DNA from: an uncultured Eggerthellaceae bacterium
GTDB lineage: Bacteria; Actinomycetota; Coriobacteriia; Coriobacteriales; Eggerthellaceae
Reading direction: 5' to 3'
Assembly (NCBI GenBank): GCA_947650915.1
Contig: CANSWY010000001.1
Location: 62,001 to 126,000 of the forward strand
Length of the DNA stretch: 64,000 bases
Shown piece by piece: positions 51,840-59,438 of this stretch (its first letter is position 1; each line of letters opens with the position of its first letter). The notes under the pieces are model-generated. The model did not search any database and was not told the DNA's origin. It was given only the letters and a program-made list of their open reading frames with translations. The position numbers and the translations under genes are program-made.

Positions 51840-52036
51840 AAGGGATGTCCCGAATCGCACATGGATGTGCAGAAGGGACGTCCCGAATTGGATGTGCAGA
51901 AAAAATGTGCATAAGGGACGTCCCAAATTGCACATAGGAACAGTCTTTCAGTGCGCGACCTTCCTCCTATGTGCGATTTGGAACGTCCCTTATGCACATT
52001 TTTCTGTTGCGCGCGCTTTCGGGCGCTCCTTCTGCA
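51840..52036. repeat. GGGACGTCCC-core compound inverted repeat, copy 3
   Basis: Main arms at 51901-51939 and 51965-52003 (39 bp each) match with two differences, again GGGACGTCCC on the left and GGAACGTCCC on the right. Two degenerate half copies precede (51840-51900) and one follows (52026-52036). It fills the start of the 413-bp gap 51827-52239 after aroF; the rest of that gap holds the left recombination arm and a minus-strand promoter-like sequence. Confidence 0.88.
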
Positions 52037-52066
52037 CATTCACTTGAGGCGCACCGGTGGATTTTG

Positions 52067-52086
52067 CGGCGAAATCAGCATTTCGT
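52067..52086 (+). repeat. Left inverted-repeat arm (recombination site candidate)
   Basis: Begins CGGCGAAATC and ends GCATTTCGT; contains the dyad CGAAAT/ATTTCG around CAGC. Confidence 0.75.
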
Positions 52087-52147
52087 TCCTTTGAGCCGCG
52101 TTCTGATGCGTTTTCCGCCCATGAAAGGGGAGAGAATCATCTGCAAC

Positions 52148-52176
52148 AGTCTAAGCCATCCCCTGGTCGTTTGCAA
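52148..52176 (-). promoter_or_regulatory. Outward-facing promoter-like sequence inside the segment
   Basis: On the minus strand TTGCAA and TAGACT are 17 bp apart. In the present orientation it points left towards the repeat after aroF, where no gene follows. After inversion between the arms its start point would lie near position 53087 and face the adhesin gene. The match to consensus is moderate (4/6 and 4/6). Confidence 0.4.
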
Positions 52177-52239
52177 TGACGCCCGAGCGCATCCGTGATG
52201 GTGAGGGGCTGAAGGACCATATGCGAACAAGGGGGATCG

Positions 52240-53082
52240 ATGGGGTATTTGATCACAGAGCGGCTCCTGCAGAAATACGCAGACCATCTGCGGAGCATCG
52301 ATCGGAGCGAGGGAACCATACAGAAGTACTGCCGGGATGCTCGCAACGCAGCCCGCTGGCTGGAAGGTCGTCCGGTCACTGCTGCCCTTCTCGCTCAGTG
52401 GCGCGATGGGCTCATAGAGGGCGGCTACGCTGCTGTGACCGTGAATTCCATGGTGTCAGCGGTCAATGGGCTTTCAGGGTACGCGGGGCACCAGGAAGCC
52501 AGGATCCGGTTCTTGAGGGTGCAGCGTTGTTTGTTCCGAGATGATGAGAAGCAGCTCACCCTTGCAGAATATGAACGGCTGGTGCGCACTGCTCGCGCGT
52601 TGGGGCGCACTCGTTCGGCGCTGGTGGTGGAAGCGCTGGCCTCGACGGGCATGCGCGTGTCCGAGGTGCGCTTCCTCACTTGTGAAGCCCTGCGACGTGG
52701 GCGCGTGGACATCAGGCTCAAAGGCAAAGTGCGCACGATCCTCCTGCCTGAGGATTTGTGCGTGCGTCTGGAACGGTACCGTTCATGCCACAAGATGATC
52801 TCTGGCCCCATCTTCCGTACTGAATCTGGGCGCCCCCTTTCGCGCAGACAGATCTGGAGAGATATGAAGGCGCTCTGCGGCCCAGCCCGTGTCGAGCCAT
52901 CGAAAGTCTTCCCACACAACCTGCGCCATCTTTTCGCCACGGTCTTCTATCAAGCCTGCCATGACTTGGCGGGATTGGCGGACGTCTTGGGCCATTCCTG
53001 CCTTGAGACCACGCGCATCTACTTGAAGGTGCCAAAGAACATCCATGCAGCTCGGATCAATGGACTCCCGCTTCTGATCTGA
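52240..53082 (+). CDS. Tyrosine recombinase (integrase/invertase family)
   Basis: A 280-aa XerC/D-like recombinase with an N-terminal SAM-like DNA-binding domain (LLQKYADHLRSIDRSEGTIQKY) and a catalytic domain. Catalytic residues seen: Arg in STGMRVSEVR, Lys in LKGKVRTI, HNLRH, the second His in GHSCLETTR, and the nucleophile Tyr in TRIYLK. GGGGGA precedes the ATG. It stands alone, with no excisionase, phage or plasmid genes, and is enclosed by inverted repeats 153 bp before and 59 bp after. This suggests a dedicated DNA invertase. Confidence 0.92.
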   Translation: MGYLITERLLQKYADHLRSIDRSEGTIQKYCRDARNAARWLEGRPVTAALLAQWRDGLIEGGYAAVTVNSMVSAVNGLSGYAGHQEARIRFLRVQRCLFRDDEKQLTLAEYERLVRTARALGRTRSALVVEALASTGMRVSEVRFLTCEALRRGRVDIRLKGKVRTILLPEDLCVRLERYRSCHKMISGPIFRTESGRPLSRRQIWRDMKALCGPARVEPSKVFPHNLRHLFATVFYQACHDLAGLADVLGHSCLETTRIYLKVPKNIHAARINGLPLLI

Positions 53083-53141
53083 TGTGCCCCTCGCGGCTCT
53101 TTTCGGGCAGCCGTTCTAGGTGTCATGTCGCTCTCGGAGCG

Positions 53142-53161
53142 ACGAAATGCTGATTTTGCCG
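53142..53161 (-). repeat. Right inverted-repeat arm (recombination site candidate)
   Basis: Reads ACGAAATGCTG...TTTTGCCG, the inverse of the left arm except one base. It contains an ATG (53147) with GGAG 7 bp upstream in the present orientation; after inversion AAGGA would lie 5 bp upstream instead. Confidence 0.75.
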
Positions 53162-53229
53162 TGCGGATGGCAGAGCCTTCGCTTCTTTGTGCCTGCGACG
53201 AAGCCAGGACTGCAAAGGCGGGCATTGAG

Positions 53230-56200
53230 ATGGGAAGAAGCGGCATTCGACCAGCGGCCATTCCAGCAACGCATCCGTTGAGGATCAGAAAGAAGCGGAC
53301 ACGCCTGCTGCAACGCATCTTCACGATGGCCCTTGCCATGCTCCTTGTCTGTCCGGCATCGGCATTCGCGGCCGTCGATGCGGGTGGAGCGGATCTGCCA
53401 GCTGAAGGCGCTCCCTCCCAAGGGTCTGACGGTCCTGGCTCTTTTGATGAAGGGACGCACGGCGCTGATGAAGGAGCGTCGGATGGCGGTCAAGACGCAG
53501 ATGATGCGCTGGGTGATGACCTCTCCCAGGCAGGAACGCCTTCAGATGAGGGATCTGATGGATCAGAGGATGCGACAGATGGGGAGCCAGTCGACGAGGA
53601 CGGCATCGCCCCTCGATCCATCGATCTGAATGATCCCGCGAATGCTTCGATCCTGGCAAGCCATGTGGTCGAAGGCCTCAATCCCCCGAACACCACGATC
53701 AACCTCTTCGACTACGACACTGGCAGGCGAGGGGGCGAGGCGATCGATGGCGTGGCGAACGTGCCGGGGAGCAATTCCATCACAGCGGGAACCGATACGC
53801 TGGGATTCACCGGTTCACGGAGCGCAGCTGACAATTACCGGGTGTGGCTCGATGATCCCGATGGCATCAACTACGGCCGCTTGTTGACCTTCGGTGATGG
53901 CATGCGTCACATGGGCTACTGGAATCAAGGGCTCGTGAAGGCGTATGGGTCCTTCGCGAACCGCAATCCTGGGATGCAGAACATCGTCATGTCCACTTTG
54001 GTGGATGGATTCCCTTGCTTGAGCGATGCGGTCAACCCTTCTTCCTATCCGTCATGGTTGCAGACCGGTGACTATGATGCTCACACGCAACTGTACGCGG
54101 ATGCGCGGCGCGACAACGGTTCGCTCATCTACGACGTGGCCGGAGACAAGAACATCTCTAACGGCGTGCAATATCTGGCGGTCGATCCAGGCGATGTCGC
54201 TGGTGCTCCAGCGAACGCGGCCTCAGGTGGAGGCCAGGATCTCAGCGAGGATGCCCGATCCCTTTCCTATCTTTTCGACCCTGATGAGCACGCTGCGGGA
54301 AAGGTGGCTAGCCACACGGACGTGAACGGCCTGTTCCAGATCGATGACAAGGGCTACTACTATTACAACATGCGCGACAACTATGCGTGGTATGACGAGT
54401 CGTCCAACAGCTTCGTGCTCTATGACCAGCCGGCCGGTCTGCGCACTGATGCTCCGGCTGGGAGCACTGATACGCGTCTGACCACAGGCAACTTCTTCCC
54501 GTTCAATTCTCCCGCTGATGCGTTCTCGATCACTGCGGACGGGCAGTTGGTGAACGCCCTGAATGCGAACAACGACAAGACGCAGAACAGCGCTCCGGTG
54601 AATCATCATCTCGGCCTCACGGTGCAGACCGATTTCCGTCAGCCCGTGAACGGCACGGTCGGGTCCGAGCCCATGACCTTCGAATTCATCGGCGATGACG
54701 ATCTGTGGGTGTTCATCGATGATGTGCTGGTGCTCGACATCGGGGGCATCCACTCCGAGCTTTTCGGCACCATCGATTTCTCTACCGGAGAGGTGCGCGT
54801 GGGCACCGCGTTCGACAGCGGCGGCAAGCCCACCATCAATGATGACAACATCGTCACGTCCATCAAGGAGATGTTCGAGGTGGCGGGCGTGGATACCAGC
54901 ACCGGCTTCACCGGGAACACGTTCGCCTCCAACACCTCTCACACGCTCAAGATGTTCTATCTGGAGCGCGGCAATTACGATTCTTCGCTGGCCATGCGCT
55001 TCAATCTGCAACCTGAGCTCTTCCAGCAGATCAAGAAGGTCGATCAGGATGGGGAGCCCGTGTCGGGTGCGGCTTTCGATCTGTATGCCGTCGATGCCAC
55101 GAGCGCCTCTGATGTCGCTTCCGCCACGCTTGATGATGTGACGGAAGGGGGTCTGCTCACCTCATTGGTCACGGACAGCGACGGGACCGCGCGCTTCATG
55201 GATGGCTCGAATCCTTTCAATTTCGCGGACCGCGTCACTGATGAGGCCTCAAGCCAGCTCTATATCCTCAAGGAGACGAGCGCGCCTGCGGGGTACCGGA
55301 TGATGCCCGTGCCGCTCCTTTTGCGCTATGACCGGGAAACGGGCACGTTCATCGTGAACAATCGTTACGAGACCGGGTCATATGCCAGCTTCAACAGCTA
55401 TGTGAACCAGATCTCCAATGAGAGCCTCACCTTCGGTGCGTATGACCCGGACACGGGGCACATCGCGGCCACCGATGCGCGCGTTCCTCTCGATCAGCAG
55501 GGGGGCGGCTTGGTGGTGGCTGTGCCCACCATCAAGCAGAGCGCAGCGTCGCAGGATCGATGGGAGCCCCTCTACGGCAGCAACAACCAGAAACTGGAGA
55601 CCATCGTCTACGATCCGACGGATGTGCATGCGATGCGTGACGCCATGTTGCGCGCCGTGCTGCAGCAAGCGTATTTGAGCTCCGAAGACGATGCGGTGCC
55701 AGGATGGTATCTGACGTGGAACGCCGCTGAGAGGCGGATGCGCTCATACCATACCGAACACGGTCCTGATGGGGACCGGGTGGTCTGCACGCTCTCCGAC
55801 CTTCCGGGAACGCCTTCGCGCTATATCCTGAACAACCCTGACGGGGACATGCAGATGGTCTACGGCATCCTGAGCAAGGAGGTCTTCGGGGCTGACGGTG
55901 CGAACATGACCTCGGCCCAGAAGTATGCTCATCTGGCGGAACTCGTGAAGGCGCAGCTCGTCGGGATAGATGACCCTTCTCCGGAGCAAGTGCAGGCAGC
56001 GGTCTCGTCGGTGGCTGCGACCATCGGCGCGCAGACCACCTCAGGCGCTGGAGGGGTTCACGCGACGCGTGGCTTCAATGCGATCGACACGAGTGATGGG
56101 ACTCAATTCGAGCGAAATTTCCGAACCGTGATCAACATGCCCAACGAGCAGCGTGAGTTGCGCGTATGGAAGGTCGATCAACACGGAAAGCGGGTGAATG

Positions 56201-59200
56201 GAGCAGTGTTCGCTCTGTTCGAGAGCGCCTCCGATGCTGCCTCCGCGTCGGATGCTGAGGTGGATGGGCAAGATGTCGTCACGCGCGTCACTGCTGCGAA
56301 TGGATCGGTGCTCCATCCGGTGGCTGCTGGCGTCACGGGCGATCTCACCGGCGCGCACACCAAATACCAAGGCGATGACCTTGAGGGAATGCTCATCTTT
56401 GCTCCGTATGTGGACGATGGGCCAGGTGGTGCGCATACCACCTGGAACCAGGGGGATGACAGCAACAACGGCAAGGTTCTCTATCTCAAAGAGGTGAAGG
56501 CTCCCACCGGTTTCGAGGCGAACGACACCGTCATCACGGTGGTGATCGGGCAGTACGGGATCTACGCTGATGCGGGCAACGAATTCGATGGCGTGGATGT
56601 CCTGGCCGGTGTGGGCAAACTGGCCACCACGATGAGCAAGTATGCGGCTTCCCCCAACGTGAACCTCACCCTGAGGTACATCATCTCCACGTGGCAATCG
56701 CAGCAAAGCGGCGTGGTGCCCTCCGGAGCCACCAGCATCCCATTCGAAGACTTCAATCAGGGCTGGACCTCAGATGCGTCGAATCAGATTGATCTGACCT
56801 ATGGGAAGAATGCCATCATCGATTACGGCTCGGAGCAGCCATTCACAGAAGAGCAGCTGGCGGCCGGCGTCGGGTACGTGGACGCGAAGGGAAGAGAGCG
56901 GCCGTTGTTCTGCGCGACATCGGGTTTCGTGCGCACGCAGGTGACGCAGGACACGGATGCGATGCTCGCTGCACAAGCAGGCGAATATCCCGGCGTCAAT
57001 GGGGATGCCTTGCGGGGTCAAGACCTCACCAACCTCTTCATGATCCGCAATACCGTCAAGGTGACGGATACGCGCCATGCGGCCCCTCAGATCAAGAAGG
57101 TGGATCAGGACGGAGATTCAGTCGCGGGGGCCGTCTTCGAGCTCTATCCCGTGGATGCGCCAGCGGGCATGGACGAGGCGGCGCTTGCAGAGGCGACGTT
57201 GACAGATGTGCAGGGCGGCATCGCTTCTGCACCCCTTGCTCGGTTGGTGACCGATGGCACGGGAACCGCTGAGTTCTCTGAATTGGGCGCAGATGGCCAG
57301 CCCACGGGTTCGTTGGTCGATTTCCCTGTCCGAGCGGTGGACAAAGGGCTTAAAGGGGGAAGGCTGTATGTGCTCCGGGAGGCGCAGGCTCCCCCCGGAT
57401 ACCGCGCATTGCTCACCGATCTGCTCTTGCGCTTTGAACCGACCACCAGCATGCTCATAGTGAACGACCGCTATGACACGGGTGCGAGCGGCAGTTTCGC
57501 ATCGTTCGTCGCAGTCGATTCTGACATCCATTACGGTTCATACGCAGACGGATCCGTCTCGCCCCAAGCTGACATCGTCAGCCCTCAAGTGCAACAAGAA
57601 GGCTTGATCGTGGCTGTTCCACTGGTCAAGAGCGATGACAGCTGGCTTCCGCTCCATGGAGATGTGACGGGTGGATACACCGCGTCCAGCGGCACTGATG
57701 AGCGCGCCATCTTCGAGGCGGCTCTACTCCAGGCGGCATCTGGTAAGAGTCCGTGGCATCTCGACTGGAACGATTCCATCAGCGCGCTGTCGGGATATCT
57801 TGAGGGGCTTCCCGGAACGGCAGACCGGTATCGCCTGAAGAATCCGGACGGCGACATGCAGATGGTGTATCTCTGCATCAGCCCGGAGGCCTTGGGCAAA
57901 GTGGGCGTTGGGGGCATCGGCGACAGCGCTCGGCGTTACGAGGCCCTCGGCGCTGCATGCGCCTCCGATGTCTCTTCTGCGCTCGCTCAGATGATGGCGG
58001 TCCCGAACGGCGTGCGCATCATCGATTCATCTGACCTCGATCGCAACTTCCAAGCGCTCGTCTACATCCCGAATGGCGTGCGCCAGCTGAGGCTATGGAA
58101 GGTGGACCAAGAAGGCGGAAGGCTGGATGGCGCGGTGTTCGCTTTGTTCGAAGACGCTGCTGACGCTGAGCGGGCTTGTTCGGCCACCGTGGACGGAGGT
58201 GCGGTGACGCGCATCCAGGATGCGAACGGCTCGCCCGTCGCCGCGTTCGCGTCCGGCGTGACCGGGGTCTCGGGCGCTGATGATCCGGTGGGATCCCAGC
58301 ACGGCTCGCTCGTGTTCGCGCCGGATGTGGATGACGGGCCAGGGAGCGCGCACACCATGTGGATCGATTCTGACGGAAAGGATCTGATGGGCCGGATCCT
58401 TTATCTGAAAGAGGTGAAAGCTCCTGACCATTATCTGGCGAATGAGACGGTCATTCCTGTCGTCATCGGACGTTATGGCATCTATGTCGATGCGGGAAGC
58501 GCAGAAGATGGCGTGGATGCGCTCGCGGGCGCAGGTGCGCTGGCAGCTCCTTTGCGCAAGCTCGCCTCATCGCCAGAAGTGAACCTCACGTTGCGCTATC
58601 TCCTTTCTGCAGCCCAGGTGCAAGACAGCCTTGCCCTTGATGGCGGTGATGATCGCATAGATGGAGGCTCGGTGGATTTCGATGCGTTCGATCAGGCGTG
58701 GCGATCCTCGTACTTGGCAGGCGATGACGCTGCACAGAAACTGATGCACCTCGTGTATGGACGATCGAATGCACTGGTGGATTATGGAACGGAGCAGCCG
58801 TTCACCGAAGAAGAGCTGATGGATGGCGTGGGCTATGTCGATGCGCAAGGCGTCGAGCGTCCGTTGTTCACCACGTCGGAGGGTTTCATTCGCACGCGCC
58901 TTGAGCAGGATGGAGATGCGCTCCGTGCTGCGCAGGCATCAGGTCCTTACGCGGGCGTGCAGGCGGATGAGCTTGGTGACAAGGATCTCACGCCGCTGTT
59001 CATGATCGAGAACACGGTGCGCGTGATCGATCTTCCGGATCCCGACGATCCGCCTGGTCCTGGTCCGGATCCTGGCACGGACCCGGATGGGCCTGGGAAC
59101 CCGGGCCAGCCGTCGGGCACGCCACAGGGCACTTCATTCCCCGACACGGGCGATCGCATGGGCGGTGCATTGCTGGCGCTCGCAGTCTTGATCGCGCTGG

Positions 59201-59334
59201 CTGGCGCTGCGCTCATCGTCGACCGCACGATGATGCGTGCGATGCAGCAGAATGCGCTCTTCACGGGAAGGCCTTCCGCTGGTGCCCACGTGCGCAAGGG
59301 CAAGAGGACGGACAGGCCGCATTTCCGCAGATGA
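53230..59334 (+). CDS. Large cell-wall-anchored adhesin (fibro-slime and SpaA/CnaB-like domains)
   Basis: About 2,034 aa. A signal peptide (RIRKKRTRLLQRIF...ASAFA) ends near residue 47. An acidic region follows, then a fibro-slime/PA14-like domain (about 215-590; FIGDDDLWVFIDDVLVLDIGGIH). From residue 599 two tandem units of about 650-690 aa each hold two SpaA/CnaB-like domains (starts near 599, 977, 1286, 1618; KKVDQDG, LKETSAPAGY, LKEVKAPTGF), which usually form isopeptide bonds. A Pro/Gly/Asp-rich wall spacer, the sorting motif FPDTG (1970-1974), a membrane helix and an unusually long basic tail end it. Start uncertain: ATG 53125, 53167, 53230 or TTG 53278; the last gives a textbook 31-residue signal peptide. 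Confidence 0.88.
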   Translation: MGRSGIRPAAIPATHPLRIRKKRTRLLQRIFTMALAMLLVCPASAFAAVDAGGADLPAEGAPSQGSDGPGSFDEGTHGADEGASDGGQDADDALGDDLSQAGTPSDEGSDGSEDATDGEPVDEDGIAPRSIDLNDPANASILASHVVEGLNPPNTTINLFDYDTGRRGGEAIDGVANVPGSNSITAGTDTLGFTGSRSAADNYRVWLDDPDGINYGRLLTFGDGMRHMGYWNQGLVKAYGSFANRNPGMQNIVMSTLVDGFPCLSDAVNPSSYPSWLQTGDYDAHTQLYADARRDNGSLIYDVAGDKNISNGVQYLAVDPGDVAGAPANAASGGGQDLSEDARSLSYLFDPDEHAAGKVASHTDVNGLFQIDDKGYYYYNMRDNYAWYDESSNSFVLYDQPAGLRTDAPAGSTDTRLTTGNFFPFNSPADAFSITADGQLVNALNANNDKTQNSAPVNHHLGLTVQTDFRQPVNGTVGSEPMTFEFIGDDDLWVFIDDVLVLDIGGIHSELFGTIDFSTGEVRVGTAFDSGGKPTINDDNIVTSIKEMFEVAGVDTSTGFTGNTFASNTSHTLKMFYLERGNYDSSLAMRFNLQPELFQQIKKVDQDGEPVSGAAFDLYAVDATSASDVASATLDDVTEGGLLTSLVTDSDGTARFMDGSNPFNFADRVTDEASSQLYILKETSAPAGYRMMPVPLLLRYDRETGTFIVNNRYETGSYASFNSYVNQISNESLTFGAYDPDTGHIAATDARVPLDQQGGGLVVAVPTIKQSAASQDRWEPLYGSNNQKLETIVYDPTDVHAMRDAMLRAVLQQAYLSSEDDAVPGWYLTWNAAERRMRSYHTEHGPDGDRVVCTLSDLPGTPSRYILNNPDGDMQMVYGILSKEVFGADGANMTSAQKYAHLAELVKAQLVGIDDPSPEQVQAAVSSVAATIGAQTTSGAGGVHATRGFNAIDTSDGTQFERNFRTVINMPNEQRELRVWKVDQHGKRVNGAVFALFESASDAASASDAEVDGQDVVTRVTAANGSVLHPVAAGVTGDLTGAHTKYQGDDLEGMLIFAPYVDDGPGGAHTTWNQGDDSNNGKVLYLKEVKAPTGFEANDTVITVVIGQYGIYADAGNEFDGVDVLAGVGKLATTMSKYAASPNVNLTLRYIISTWQSQQSGVVPSGATSIPFEDFNQGWTSDASNQIDLTYGKNAIIDYGSEQPFTEEQLAAGVGYVDAKGRERPLFCATSGFVRTQVTQDTDAMLAAQAGEYPGVNGDALRGQDLTNLFMIRNTVKVTDTRHAAPQIKKVDQDGDSVAGAVFELYPVDAPAGMDEAALAEATLTDVQGGIASAPLARLVTDGTGTAEFSELGADGQPTGSLVDFPVRAVDKGLKGGRLYVLREAQAPPGYRALLTDLLLRFEPTTSMLIVNDRYDTGASGSFASFVAVDSDIHYGSYADGSVSPQADIVSPQVQQEGLIVAVPLVKSDDSWLPLHGDVTGGYTASSGTDERAIFEAALLQAASGKSPWHLDWNDSISALSGYLEGLPGTADRYRLKNPDGDMQMVYLCISPEALGKVGVGGIGDSARRYEALGAACASDVSSALAQMMAVPNGVRIIDSSDLDRNFQALVYIPNGVRQLRLWKVDQEGGRLDGAVFALFEDAADAERACSATVDGGAVTRIQDANGSPVAAFASGVTGVSGADDPVGSQHGSLVFAPDVDDGPGSAHTMWIDSDGKDLMGRILYLKEVKAPDHYLANETVIPVVIGRYGIYVDAGSAEDGVDALAGAGALAAPLRKLASSPEVNLTLRYLLSAAQVQDSLALDGGDDRIDGGSVDFDAFDQAWRSSYLAGDDAAQKLMHLVYGRSNALVDYGTEQPFTEEELMDGVGYVDAQGVERPLFTTSEGFIRTRLEQDGDALRAAQASGPYAGVQADELGDKDLTPLFMIENTVRVIDLPDPDDPPGPGPDPGTDPDGPGNPGQPSGTPQGTSFPDTGDRMGGALLALAVLIALAGAALIVDRTMMRAMQQNALFTGRPSAGAHVRKGKRTDRPHFRR

Positions 59335-59438
59335 GCCGTGCTGTTCAAGAGCGCATGTCCGCTGGAGCGGGTTGAGAGCGCCCGTGCTGGATTTTTGTCG
59401 CACGCACGCTATCATGGGGTATTCCACTCCCAAGCTGA

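Larger units (their letters stand above)
52067..53161. mobile_element. Candidate invertible segment carrying its own tyrosine recombinase
   Basis: The 20-bp left arm 52067-52086 and right arm 53142-53161 are inverted copies with 19 of 20 bases equal (shared core AAATCAGCATTTCGT). Each arm is itself a partial dyad (CGAAAT-CAGC-ATTTCG on the left) with an asymmetric centre, as expected for recombinase core sites facing each other. They enclose 1,055 bp with a single gene, the recombinase, and end just before a surface adhesin gene. Inversion would leave the recombinase intact but swap what lies upstream of the adhesin. A small IR-bounded mobile element is the alternative. Confidence 0.65.

Noticed and set aside
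52240-53082. Integrase as remnant of a prophage or integrative element
   Set aside because: No phage, plasmid or tRNA-attachment features flank it, and the inverted arms tightly enclose only this gene; a small mobile element remains an open alternative.
53167-53235. ATG 53167 as firm start of the adhesin
   Set aside because: No ribosome site upstream and it adds residues before an otherwise normal signal peptide; kept only as one of several candidates.
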